Shown here one piece after another: positions 35,849-44,096 of a stretch of DNA of 64,000 nt. Where the stretch lies: positions 310,001 through 374,000 of the forward strand of contig CP024846.1 in assembly GCA_004564215.1 (NCBI GenBank), written 5' to 3'. Position 1 is the stretch's first letter. Every line of letters begins with the position of its first letter. The translations under genes were made by a program, and so were the position numbers. The notes beneath the pieces are model-generated. The model was not told the DNA's origin, did no database searches, and saw nothing but the letters and a program-made list of their open reading frames with translations. Source of the stretch: Beijerinckiaceae bacterium (lineage in GTDB: Bacteria; Pseudomonadota; Alphaproteobacteria; Rhizobiales; Beijerinckiaceae).

Positions 35849-36124
35849 TCACGGTTTCACGGTGGAAGGATAGCCGGCCTCGGTGGTCGCCTTGATGAGC
35901 GCCGCCGATCCCGCCTGGTCCGGATCATAAGTGACAGTGGCAGTCTTGTTGCCGAAATCCACCTTGACCTCGCTGACGCCCGTCACCTTCTCCAGCGCTT
36001 TCCTCACGGTCAGCGGGCAGACCAGACAGGTCATTTTCTGCACGTCGAGCGTTACCGTCATCGGTGCTCCGGCTAAAGCCACCATGGGCATCGCGACAAG
36101 CGAGAGAATTAGAAAACTGCGCAA
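35849..36124 (-). CDS. merP: Periplasmic mercuric ion-binding protein
   Basis: The 91-residue protein has a signal peptide (about residues 1-19, ending ALA-GA) and a heavy-metal-associated fold with MTCLVC (Cys33 and Cys36) that binds Hg(II) in the periplasm and passes it to MerT. It lies between merT (15 bp upstream) and the AhpD-like gene. The standard MerP motif is GMTCAAC; here it is KMTCLVC, a normal variation. Confidence 0.94.
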   Translation of the reverse strand: MRSFLILSLVAMPMVALAGAPMTVTLDVQKMTCLVCPLTVRKALEKVTGVSEVKVDFGNKTATVTYDPDQAGSAALIKATTEAGYPSTVKP

Positions 36125-36139
36125 GGGAAGTCTCCTCGG

Positions 36140-36487
36140 CTAATAGAACAACGGGGCCGAAAAGGGCACGGCCAGCAAGCCAAAAAGCAATATCGTCACG
36201 ATCCAGAACGTGAGCCTTTGCCGCTTAAGCGCATCCGTTCCAGCACAGGACGCACCAGGGTTGCATGACCGCGGCACCAGATAGAGCTTGCGGAAGGCAA
36301 GACCAAGGAACATCAACGTCAAGCCGCTGAAAATGGAGCGGTAAGGCTCCAGCTCGGTGAGGTTTCCGATCCAGGCGCCGCTTATGCCAAACCCGAGCAA
36401 TACGAGCGGCCCGACACAGCAGACCGACGCGGCCACGGCGGCCATGGCGCCAGCGATCAAGCTTCGATTTGCAGTCGATTCGGCCAT
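36140..36487 (-). CDS. merT: Mercuric ion transport protein
   Basis: The 115-residue inner-membrane protein has three hydrophobic segments. The vicinal CC pair (Cys23-Cys24, in SVCCVGPL) sits in the first helix. A second Cys pair (Cys75 and Cys81) lies in the cytoplasmic loop SCNPGASC. MerT carries Hg(II) inward, normally to MerA. It is the first gene transcribed from the mer promoter at 36519-36549, divergent from merR. Confidence 0.95.
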   Translation of the reverse strand: MAESTANRSLIAGAMAAVAASVCCVGPLVLLGFGISGAWIGNLTELEPYRSIFSGLTLMFLGLAFRKLYLVPRSCNPGASCAGTDALKRQRLTFWIVTILLFGLLAVPFSAPLFY

Positions 36488-36518
36488 GCGATTATTTTGA
36501 ACTCACCAGTCGATCGCA

Positions 36519-36549
36519 GTGTAAACTCTGTACGCAGGTACGGAATCAA
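36519..36549 (-). promoter_or_regulatory. mer promoter/operator (PmerT)
   Basis: On the minus strand TTGATT (36544-36549) and TTACAC (36519-36524) form a promoter with a 19-bp spacer, the overlong spacing that MerR-type activators correct by twisting DNA. Between them lies the dyad TCCGTAC-CTGC-GTACAGA (36527-36544), one mismatch from a perfect inverted repeat and very close to the known mer operator. It serves merT and probably also represses the divergent merR. Confidence 0.88.
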
Positions 36550-36560
36550 GAGGAATTTGC

Positions 36561-36989
36561 ATGGCCCAAGAAGTCACGATTGGCGGCCTAGCCAAACGGG
36601 CCGGCGTGAATGTCGAGACGATCCGCTATTACCAGCGGCGTGGTTTGCTCGCCCTCCCCGACCGGCCGCAAGGCGCCTACCGACGCTACGCTGTCGACTT
36701 GGCGCAACGGATCCATTTCATCAAACGAGCCCAGGCGCTGGGCTTCACACTGGCTGAAATCGCCGGACTCCCGCGGCGAGACGCAACGCAGGCCTGCGTC
36801 ACAACGCGCGAACTGGCACTGCATAAGATTGCCCTTATCGATGCCAAATTGGCGGATTTGGCTGCGCGACGCGAGACGCTATCGGCGCTGACGGCGCAAT
36901 GCTGCACCGAGCTCCAAGGAAACGACTGCCCCATCATCCAGAGCTTGGCGCAAGATGAGAAGATGATCCACGAACCAGTTTCGCGATAA
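36561..36989 (+). CDS. merR: Mercury-responsive regulator MerR
   Basis: The 142-residue regulator has the MerR winged helix (TIGGLAKRAGVNVETIRYYQRRGLL) and the three Hg-binding cysteines at 79, 114 and 123. These correspond to Cys82, Cys117 and Cys126 of Tn501 MerR with a constant offset of three. A neighbouring Cys115 makes a CC pair, as in other Hg-type MerR. AGAGGAA precedes ATG 36561. It is divergent from merT over a 73-bp region containing the operator. Confidence 0.95.
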   Translation: MAQEVTIGGLAKRAGVNVETIRYYQRRGLLALPDRPQGAYRRYAVDLAQRIHFIKRAQALGFTLAEIAGLPRRDATQACVTTRELALHKIALIDAKLADLAARRETLSALTAQCCTELQGNDCPIIQSLAQDEKMIHEPVSR

Positions 36990-37009
36990 AATCGTGCGAA
37001 ATGGGCAGC

Positions 37010-38392
37010 TTAGAGCGAAAGTGCGTTCAAGACACGCGCCCAGCTTCGGGTTCCTTTTTGGAAAGAGGAAAGCTCATATTTCTCGTTCGGCGAGTGAATG
37101 CGATCATCTTCGAGACCGAATCCGATCATCAAACTGTCCATCCCCAGATCTTTTTTGAAGGCACCAACGATCGGAATCGATGCGCCGCATCCGGCGAGCA
37201 CAGGATCGCGGCCCCATTCGGCTTCAAGCGCCCTGCGCGCTCGCGACAAGGATTCCGAACTGAACGGCAAATGCACCGCACCCGAGGCTCCGTGCGAGAT
37301 AAATTCGGCGCTGCAATCAGCTGGAAGCCGCGCTTTGACGAAGGTTCGGAAGGTTTCCGCGATCTTGTCCGGGTTCTGAGTTCCAACCAGGCGAAACGAG
37401 AATTTGGCACTGGCCTCGGCCGGCAGAACGGTTTTCGATCCCTTGCCGGTATAACCGCCAATGATGCCGTTCACGTCGCAGCTTGGGCGCGCCCAGACCA
37501 TTTCAAGGACGCTTCGGCCCTTTTCCCCGGCGGGCACCGAAAGCCCGACCTCGCCCAAAAATGTTTCTGCGCGAAAGCTCAATTCCTGCCATTGCTGAGC
37601 AATCTCCTCCGGCAATTCGGCGACACCGTCGTAAAAGCCCGGAAGGGTAATCTTTCCATTTTCGTCGTGCAGATCGGCGATAATGCGCGCCAAGACATGG
37701 ATCGGATTGATCGCCGCGCCCCCAAAAATCCCCGAGTGAAGATCGCGGTCGGCGGCACGAATGACGACTTCCTCAAGCACCAGGCCGCGCAGCATGGTGG
37801 TAATCGCCGGCGTCGCGCGATCCCACATCCCGGTATCGCAGACGATCGCTAGATCGGCTTGCAGCTCAGCTTTGTTCGCGGCAAGAAAGCCGGGGAGCGA
37901 AGGCGAACCGGTTTCCTCCTCGCCTTCCAGCAGGAAGGTGATGTGGCAGGGCAAGTCGCCGGTTTGCTTGTAGGCACGACAGGCCTCGATGAAGGTCATC
38001 AACTGGCCTTTGTCGTCCGCGACTCCCCTCCCGACAATGCGTTTACCCGTTTCTGCCTCGACAAGGCGGGGTTCGAAGGGCGGGGTCTCCCAAAGATCGA
38101 GGGGATCGGGCGGCTGCACATCGTAATGGCCGTAAAAAAGTACATGCGGGACGTCCGGACGTGCGGCCTTCGCGTGTCCGACGATCATCGGATGGCCAGG
38201 CGTCGGGCGTACCGACGCCTCGAAGCCAATGTCTTTCAGTTCCGCCACAAGCCAGTCAGCGGCCTTTGCACATTCACCCGCATAAGCGGGGTCGGTCGAA
38301 ACGGACGGGATTTCAATCAATTTGAAAAGCCGCCCCAAGGCAAAATCAAGATTTGCGTCTATCTTCGCCAACACCGTTTCGAGCGCCGCCAT
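37010..38392 (-). CDS. M20 family metallopeptidase (dipeptidase-like)
   Basis: The 460-residue enzyme has the two-metal site of M20 peptidases: FYGHYDVQPPD (His and Asp), VADDKGQ, LEGEEETGSPS (general base Glu and ligand Glu) and the DTGMWDRATPAI region. The lid domain lies at about residues 200-330. The family hydrolyses dipeptides or N-acyl amino acids in the cytoplasm. ATG 38392 is chosen because TTAGGAGAATCT stands directly upstream; the frame is open to 38524 without a ribosome site. It is divergent from the FAD-linked dehydrogenase gene. Confidence 0.94.
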   Translation of the reverse strand: MAALETVLAKIDANLDFALGRLFKLIEIPSVSTDPAYAGECAKAADWLVAELKDIGFEASVRPTPGHPMIVGHAKAARPDVPHVLFYGHYDVQPPDPLDLWETPPFEPRLVEAETGKRIVGRGVADDKGQLMTFIEACRAYKQTGDLPCHITFLLEGEEETGSPSLPGFLAANKAELQADLAIVCDTGMWDRATPAITTMLRGLVLEEVVIRAADRDLHSGIFGGAAINPIHVLARIIADLHDENGKITLPGFYDGVAELPEEIAQQWQELSFRAETFLGEVGLSVPAGEKGRSVLEMVWARPSCDVNGIIGGYTGKGSKTVLPAEASAKFSFRLVGTQNPDKIAETFRTFVKARLPADCSAEFISHGASGAVHLPFSSESLSRARRALEAEWGRDPVLAGCGASIPIVGAFKKDLGMDSLMIGFGLEDDRIHSPNEKYELSSFQKGTRSWARVLNALSL

Positions 38393-38537
38393 AGATTCTC
38401 CTAACCAATTGTCCCGCAAAGCGGCGGGAGGCCGAATATGGAACATACCCGGTTTACGCCCGGCCTCAACTGCCCGCGCAGCAATATTGCGATCGCGCCG
38501 GGATTGCGCCACATAAGGAGGCATTCAAGAAACCACG

Positions 38538-40013
38538 GTGGTCTCTTTTCAATTGGCTGGCACAGATGAGACGTCCGACGTGACCGATGCAGCCGCTCGA
38601 CAGGCAGCCTCCGCCGGAGTCCTTGCGCGCCTCGAATCGATCGTCGGCAATAAAAATGTCATCACCGACGAGGCCGCGATGGACGGGTTTCTGCGCGAAC
38701 CCCGCGATCTCTTTCGCGGCAAAGCGCTGTGCGTCGTGCAGCCCGGTTCGACGCTAGAAGTCGCGGCCGTACTAAAACTTTGCCATGACACCGATACCCC
38801 GGTCGTCCCGCAGGGAGGAAATACCGGGCTCGTCGGCGGCCAAAGTCCGAACCTGCGCGGCAATGAAATCGTGCTGTGGCTGGGCCGCATGCAAGCGCTC
38901 CGCGAAATCGATCTTGCCTCGAATACCATGACGGTCGAAGCCGGCATGATCTTGGCGCGGGTCAGAACGGAAGCCGAGCACGCCGGGCGGCTGTTTCCGC
39001 TTTCGCTTGCTTCCGAAGGTTCCTGCACGATCGGCGGCAATCTTTCCACGAATGCCGGTGGCACACATGTGATCGCCTATGGCAATGCGCGCGATCTCGT
39101 CCTCGGACTCGAAGTCGTGCTCGCCGATGGGCGAATTCTTTCCGATCTCTCGAAACTCAAAAAGAACAACACCGGCTATGACCTGAAAAACCTCTTCATG
39201 GGCTCGGAAGGGACACTCGGGGTCATCACGGCGGCGGTCTTGAAACTCTTCCCGAAACCCCGCGCCATCGAGACCGCCTTTATCGGTCTCGATTCACCCC
39301 GCGCCGCACTCGCCTTGCTTGATCTTGCGCGTGAAGCGGCTGGCGGTGAAATCACAGGTTTCGAACTCATTCCGCGGATCGGCGTCGAATTCGTTCTGGC
39401 GCATAGCGAAGGCGTGCGGGATGTGCTGCCCACCAAGCACGCTTGGTATGTGCTGCTCGAACTTAGCTCGCAAAATGAAGCAGGGCTGAACGCCCGGTTG
39501 CTCGCCCTCCTCAATGCAGCAAGCCAGAAGCATATCATCGGAGACGCCGTGATCGCCGCCTCCCTCGGTCAACGCGAGAGCTTCTGGAAGCTGCGCGAAT
39601 TCATGTCCGAGGTTCAGCGCCGCGAGGGCGGATCGATCAAACATGACGTCAGCGTCCCGATTGCGGATATTCCCGCGTTTTTGGAAGAGGTCGAGCACGC
39701 CGTCGTTTCCGCCATTCCGGGGGCACGGCTGGTCGCCTTCGGCCATATGGGCGACGGCAACATTCATTGCAATGTCTCGCAGCCGGTCGGCGCCAATAAG
39801 GAAGCGTTTTTGGCCCGCTGGGATGAGATCAACGCGCTCGTTTACGAAATCGTCATCGCCCATAAGGGGTCGATTTCCGCCGAACATGGGATAGGGCAAT
39901 TAAAGCGCGATCTTTTGCCGAAAGTGAAGGATAAGACTTCGATGGAACTGATGCACACGATCAAGCGTGCGCTCGATCCAAAGGGTATTTTGAATCCCGG
40001 AAAAGTCCTCTAA
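38538..40013 (+). CDS. FAD-binding D-2-hydroxyacid dehydrogenase (D-2-hydroxyglutarate/glycolate oxidase type)
   Basis: The 491-residue flavoprotein has the PCMH FAD domain (PQGGNTGLVGGQSPN near residue 92; PLSLASEGSCTIGGNLSTNAGG near 155) and the C-terminal metal/FAD-linked oxidase cap with GHMGDGNIHCNV, EHGIGQLKRD and ALDPKGILNPGKVL. It belongs with D2HGDH, DLD and GlcD. The start is unclear. GTG 38538 lies 16 bases after AGGAGG (38516-38521), too far, while an in-frame ATT at 38523 lies too close. A family-A repeat follows the stop directly. Confidence 0.93.
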   Translation: MVSFQLAGTDETSDVTDAAARQAASAGVLARLESIVGNKNVITDEAAMDGFLREPRDLFRGKALCVVQPGSTLEVAAVLKLCHDTDTPVVPQGGNTGLVGGQSPNLRGNEIVLWLGRMQALREIDLASNTMTVEAGMILARVRTEAEHAGRLFPLSLASEGSCTIGGNLSTNAGGTHVIAYGNARDLVLGLEVVLADGRILSDLSKLKKNNTGYDLKNLFMGSEGTLGVITAAVLKLFPKPRAIETAFIGLDSPRAALALLDLAREAAGGEITGFELIPRIGVEFVLAHSEGVRDVLPTKHAWYVLLELSSQNEAGLNARLLALLNAASQKHIIGDAVIAASLGQRESFWKLREFMSEVQRREGGSIKHDVSVPIADIPAFLEEVEHAVVSAIPGARLVAFGHMGDGNIHCNVSQPVGANKEAFLARWDEINALVYEIVIAHKGSISAEHGIGQLKRDLLPKVKDKTSMELMHTIKRALDPKGILNPGKVL

Positions 40014-40126
40014 AGCGGGATGAGGAAAAGTGGAACCCGGTTTTCCGCCCGCATCCCGCTCTAAGCTTTTGGAATCGATCACGTTCATGATTTTGGATTG
40101 AGTCGATCCAAAATCATCGTGATCTA
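40014..40126. repeat. Structured intergenic repeat, family A, copy 2
   Basis: This is the second copy of the 108-bp element (40019-40126 against 1671-1778, three differences), here with an intact left arm: AGCGGGATG right after the upstream stop codon pairs with CATCCCGCT at 40053-40061. The long hairpin is at 40077-40124. It lies between two genes of one strand, immediately after the TAA of the flavoprotein gene and 36 bp before the tautomerase gene. Confidence 0.9.
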
Positions 40127-40162
40127 AGGACCTCCGCAGATGCGACAAGAAAGGTTTTTGTG

Positions 40163-40543
40163 ATGCCCCTGACCCGCATATCCCTCTTGAAAGGCAAGCC
40201 GCCGGAATATCGTCGCGCCATCACGGAGGGTCTCTATCAGGCGATGCGAGATGTATTCGACGTGCCCGAAAACGATCGGTTCATGACCATCGACGAATAT
40301 GACAAGAGCAATTTTGTCTTTGGCGAAAACTATCTGGACATCGCCCGCGATGACAATCTGGTGATCATTCAGATCACCGCCAACAATACCCGTGGCCCGG
40401 ACAAGAAGAAGGCGCTTTACGCCCGCATCGCGGAGCTGTTGGCCAAGAACCCGGGGATCCGGCCGGAGAATATTTTTGTGAATATTCTGGAAGTTCCGAA
40501 GGAGAATTGGTCTTTTGGAAACGGCATTGGGCAATATGCCTAA
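40163..40543 (+). CDS. Tautomerase family protein
   Basis: The 126-residue protein starts with Met-Pro (MPLTRISLLKGKPPEYRRAITEGLYQAM). Pro2, exposed by methionine removal, is the catalytic base of the 4-oxalocrotonate tautomerase superfamily. The length and the ending ILEVPKENWSFGNG fit the Tautomerase_2 (MSAD/cis-CaaD-like) subgroup. ATG 40163 rather than GTG 40160 is chosen because of the Pro2 requirement. AAGAAAGG lies upstream. Its physiological substrate is not known. Confidence 0.93.
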   Translation: MPLTRISLLKGKPPEYRRAITEGLYQAMRDVFDVPENDRFMTIDEYDKSNFVFGENYLDIARDDNLVIIQITANNTRGPDKKKALYARIAELLAKNPGIRPENIFVNILEVPKENWSFGNGIGQYA

Positions 40544-40567
40544 ATCTTTCGCCGGTATCGCTGCATG

Positions 40568-41197
40568 TTATCGCCGGGTATTTTTTATGTAGGCGTCAGG
40601 TACACAGGGTAAAACCTTGTCCCTGCCGGCGGCTGCATCTTTTTGGGTTTCGAAGGGACCCAGGAAAGACGATACAAATCCTGGCGTGAAACCTTCAATT
40701 TCAGCCGACAACTCCGTGCGTGCGGAGACGTTGCATTTTTGAGCTGCCTGGTTTTTCACGCGCTCTGCCGAACTGAAGGCTAGGTCCCCGTTGCTGGCAG
40801 CGAAGGATCCAAGCATCACATACCAGCCGCCGGTCACCGACGTCGGTTGAGTGGGAGAGATCACGGGGGATAGTGTTGGAGGTGGCGATGGGGCGGTAGC
40901 TGGAGCTGGCGTCGGAGATATGAGCGGAGCTGGGGCGGGCGGCGAAGAGGGCGAAGGCCATGCGGCTTGATTTTTTCCTGACGGATTTTGAGCCTCGGTC
41001 TTAAAATCCGTAAAGATCGTCGGCCAAAAAATGCATAAGGCCAGTATCGCAATACCGGTCAAAAAACTGAGCACGCGAGGAAACGGACCAAGCGCTGGAA
41101 TTTTTATTTCCTTAACTTCGATTCCACCCCCCAGTATGGCAATGACTACAAGTGCTAGCCCCACCAGGAATGTGATGGACCCGATTGAAAAAAGCAT
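40568..41197 (-). CDS. Two-helix membrane protein with SPOR-like C-terminal domain
   Basis: The 209-residue protein has two hydrophobic segments (about residues 5-25 and 43-61) and a long Pro/Ala/Ser linker (75-125). The C-terminal region begins GGWYVMLGSFAASNGD and ends FVSSFLGPFETQKDAAAG, a weak match to SPOR domains, which bind denuded peptidoglycan at division sites. ATG 41197 has GGGGTGG upstream; a GTG three codons earlier is possible. It lies 26 bp downstream of the helicase gene on the same strand. Confidence 0.75.
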   Translation of the reverse strand: MLFSIGSITFLVGLALVVIAILGGGIEVKEIKIPALGPFPRVLSFLTGIAILALCIFWPTIFTDFKTEAQNPSGKNQAAWPSPSSPPAPAPLISPTPAPATAPSPPPTLSPVISPTQPTSVTGGWYVMLGSFAASNGDLAFSSAERVKNQAAQKCNVSARTELSAEIEGFTPGFVSSFLGPFETQKDAAAGRDKVLPCVPDAYIKNTRR

Positions 41198-41223
41198 GCA
41201 GTCCACCCCGTTGATAGCTAAGC

Positions 41224-43581
41224 CTAGCCGGCCTGAACAAAACTCTCCAAAACCATTTTGCGGCCGGCCTTATCGAAATCGACGGTGAGCTTGTTGCCGT
41301 CGACGGCCGACACTGTTCCATTGCCGAATTTGGTATGAAAAACCCGCGCGCCTTTTGCAAAGGAAGACCGGGCGCCGGAACTGGCGACGAGTTCGCCCTC
41401 GATCTGCATCGGACCGCGCCGCGCCCGGCTTTCCTGAAAAGTTTCGGCTCGTCCCTGTGCCTGCCTTGCCTCCTCACCACGACGCTTTGCGCGCTGCCAG
41501 CCCGGGGTTGCATAGGATGACCCGTAAGTGTCCATATTGGCAAACCGGGACTGGGCGTAGCCGCCATAAGCGGAACCCGTCGAAGCCTCGACCACTTCGA
41601 CATGCGGTTCCGGCAATTCATCCAAGAACCGCGAGGGAATGGTCGTCTGCCAAAGACCATGAATCCGCCGGTTGGTAGCGAAATAGATCTTTGCCCTGCG
41701 CTTGGCGCGGGTCAGGCCGACATAGGCGAGGCGGCGCTCCTCCTCGAGTCCAGCACGTCCCGATTCATCCAGCGAACGCTGATGCGGAAAAAGACCCTCC
41801 TCCCATCCGGGCAGAAACACGGTCTCGAACTCAAGGCCTTTCGCGGCATGCAAGGTCATGATCGAGACGCGCGCGCCGGCATCCGCATTCGTGACCTCCA
41901 TCACGAGTGAAATATGTTCAAGGAAGCTGCCAAGATCGGGAAACTCCTCCATCGAGCGGACGAGCTCCTTTAGATTTTCAAGACGTCCGGCGGCGTCGGC
42001 GGTGCGGTCCTTGCGCCACATATCCGTGTAGCCGGATTCCTCCAGGATGATTTCGGCGAGTTCGCCCTGCGGCTTCGTTTCGATCAAGCTGGCCCAGCGT
42101 GAGAAATCAGTCAGGAGACCTCGTAAGGTCTGGCGCTGCTTCGGTTTTAATTCCTCGGTCTCGACGAGCGCCGTTGCCGCTTGAATCAGGGGGATGCGGG
42201 CGCGTCGCGCATGATCGTGCAGGATCTGCAGAGTGGCGTCGCCGAGGCCGCGCTTCGGCTGATTGAAGATACGCTCAAAAGCCAGATCGTCGGCGGGCTG
42301 CGCCACACAACGCAGATAGGCGAGCGCATCACGAATCTCGGCGCGCTCGTAAAAGCGCGGACCGCCGATCACTCTGTAAGGCAAGCCAAGGGTAATGAAC
42401 CGTTCCTCGAATTCGCGCATCTGAAAGGAGGCGCGCACGAGAATCGACACTTCGTCCAGGGCATGGCCCTTACGCTGCAACTGCTCGATCTCTTCGCCGA
42501 CGACACGGGCCTCTTCTTCGGAATCCCAGACCCCGGTCACGGTTGGCTTCTCGCCTAATTCGCCATCGGTGAAGAGCGTTTTGCCAAGCCGACCCTCATT
42601 ATGCGCGATGAGACCGGCCGCGACCGCCAGAATGTGACCGGTCGAGCGATAATTGCGTTCCAGCCGAACGATTTTAGCGCCCGGAAAATCGGTCTCGAAA
42701 CGCAGAATGTTATCGACCTCGGCGCCGCGCCAGCCATAGATCGATTGGTCGTCGTCGCCGACGCAGCAAAGATTCTGGCGCCCTTGGCCGAGCAATCTCA
42801 GCCACAAATATTGAACAATATTGGTGTCCTGATACTCATCGACGAGCATATAGCGGAAGCGGTCCTGATAAAGTTTCAAGACATCAGGATTTTCGCGAAA
42901 AAGTCTCAGGCTTTCAAGAAGCAGATCACCGAAATCGGCAGCATTGAGAATCTTGAGCCTTTCCTGATAGAGAGCATAGAGAATTCCGCCCTTGCCGTTG
43001 CCGAATGCCGCCGCCTCACCAGCGGGAACGTGCGGAGGATCGAGGCCACGATTTTTCCAGGCATCGATTTGATACGCGAGCGCACGGGCGGGCCAGCGCT
43101 TGTCGTCGATATTCTCGGCTTTCAACACCTGTTTCAATAAACGAATCTGATCGTCCGTATCGAGGATGGTGAATCCCGATTTCAAGCCGACGAGTTCGGC
43201 ATGACGGCGCAAAATCTTGGTCGAAATCGCGTGGAATGTGCCAAGCCAAGGCATGCCTTCGGCCACTGGACCCGCGAGCATTTCGACGCGCTCTTTCATT
43301 TCCCGCGCCGCCTTGTTGGTGAAGGTGACGGCAAGAATTTCATGCGCGCGCGCGCGACCCTGAGCGAGAATATGGGCAATTCTTGTGGTTAGAACGCGGG
43401 TCTTCCCGGTGCCCGCGCCCGCCAACACCAAAAGCGGACCCTCGACGGCCTCGATCGCCTCGAGCTGTTCGGCGTTCAATCCGTCAAGATAGCGGCGAGG
43501 CCCGGCGGCCGCTCGGGCACGAGCGGCAATTCCCCCAGGCGCAGGTGCATCGAGAGCGGCAAGGGAAAGTTCGTCGGTCAA
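41224..43581 (-). CDS. uvrD: UvrD/PcrA family DNA helicase
   Basis: The 785-residue SF1 helicase unwinds DNA 3'-5' in repair and in removing stalled complexes. The motifs are Walker A AGAGTGKT (54-61), FTNKAAREMKERV, GTFHAIS, VDEYQDTN, GDDDQSIYGWRGA, RLERNYRS, VSIMTLHAAKGLEFETVF, and YVGLTRAKRRAKIY. The C-terminal tail ends with a Tudor-like KGARVFHTKFGNGTVSAVDGNKLTVDF, which in PcrA binds RNA polymerase. The start is TTG 43581 with GAGGAG upstream. Confidence 0.96.
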   Translation of the reverse strand: MTDELSLAALDAPAPGGIAARARAAAGPRRYLDGLNAEQLEAIEAVEGPLLVLAGAGTGKTRVLTTRIAHILAQGRARAHEILAVTFTNKAAREMKERVEMLAGPVAEGMPWLGTFHAISTKILRRHAELVGLKSGFTILDTDDQIRLLKQVLKAENIDDKRWPARALAYQIDAWKNRGLDPPHVPAGEAAAFGNGKGGILYALYQERLKILNAADFGDLLLESLRLFRENPDVLKLYQDRFRYMLVDEYQDTNIVQYLWLRLLGQGRQNLCCVGDDDQSIYGWRGAEVDNILRFETDFPGAKIVRLERNYRSTGHILAVAAGLIAHNEGRLGKTLFTDGELGEKPTVTGVWDSEEEARVVGEEIEQLQRKGHALDEVSILVRASFQMREFEERFITLGLPYRVIGGPRFYERAEIRDALAYLRCVAQPADDLAFERIFNQPKRGLGDATLQILHDHARRARIPLIQAATALVETEELKPKQRQTLRGLLTDFSRWASLIETKPQGELAEIILEESGYTDMWRKDRTADAAGRLENLKELVRSMEEFPDLGSFLEHISLVMEVTNADAGARVSIMTLHAAKGLEFETVFLPGWEEGLFPHQRSLDESGRAGLEEERRLAYVGLTRAKRRAKIYFATNRRIHGLWQTTIPSRFLDELPEPHVEVVEASTGSAYGGYAQSRFANMDTYGSSYATPGWQRAKRRGEEARQAQGRAETFQESRARRGPMQIEGELVASSGARSSFAKGARVFHTKFGNGTVSAVDGNKLTVDFDKAGRKMVLESFVQAG

Positions 43582-43663
43582 CCGGGCTCGGGCTCCTCAA
43601 AGCATGTCAGAAACGAATCACCACGTTGTTGCGCATTATGCGTCAAATCAGCGGGCGCCGAAC

Positions 43664-43906
43664 CTACCGCTTGAGTTGGGTCGCTTCCCGCAAAACGAAC
43701 ACCCGGATCGCCGAGGAAAGATTGGCGCCGCCACGCCCCGCGTCGATCGAGGCGATTATCGAGGCGACCGATTCTCCGCGGGTGTTCGCTATGCCCTTAA
43801 GCTCTTCCCAAAACGCAGCTTCGAGAGAAACGCTGGTGCGATGTCCCGCAATTGCGAGGGAATGTTTGACAACAGCGTTCGAGGCCTCCTGCTTTGCCTC
43901 ATTCAT
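43664..43906 (-). CDS. Ribbon-helix-helix domain protein
   Basis: The 80-residue protein contains a ribbon-helix-helix fold: the beta strand HRTSVSLEAAFWEELKGIA and the helix pair ESVASIIASID (about residues 22-55). It belongs to the RHH_4-type proteins of Rhizobiales and probably binds DNA as a dimer; its targets are unknown. Its start overlaps the end of the DUF4169 gene by eight bases, and both follow sspB, a conserved grouping in this order. Confidence 0.88.
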   Translation of the reverse strand: MNEAKQEASNAVVKHSLAIAGHRTSVSLEAAFWEELKGIANTRGESVASIIASIDAGRGGANLSSAIRVFVLREATQLKR

Positions 43907-44096
43907 GATCTTCGCTTCCGCGCCCCTCTCGCCGATGCGCTTCGAGGCGGCTCAATTCCAACGCCCTCGCCTCGCTCTCCGCAACGCGGGCTCGCGGGCT
44001 TCGGCCGAATTCAATCCGCTTTGCGGTGGCGTCATTGGCGGCCGCTACGCGGGCCTTTTGCTTCCGCGCGCGGCGCAGATTGACGATGTCGCCCAT
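43899..44096 (-). CDS. DUF4169 family protein
   Basis: The 65-residue, highly charged protein (MGDIVNLRRARKQKARV... ) matches DUF4169: the invariant NLRxARK start and an Arg/Glu/Ala-rich helix. The function is unknown. It overlaps sspB by one base at its start and the ribbon-helix-helix gene by eight bases at its end, so the three are translated from one message. Confidence 0.9.
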   Translation of the reverse strand: MGDIVNLRRARKQKARVAAANDATAKRIEFGRSPRARVAESEARALELSRLEAHRREGRGSEDHE

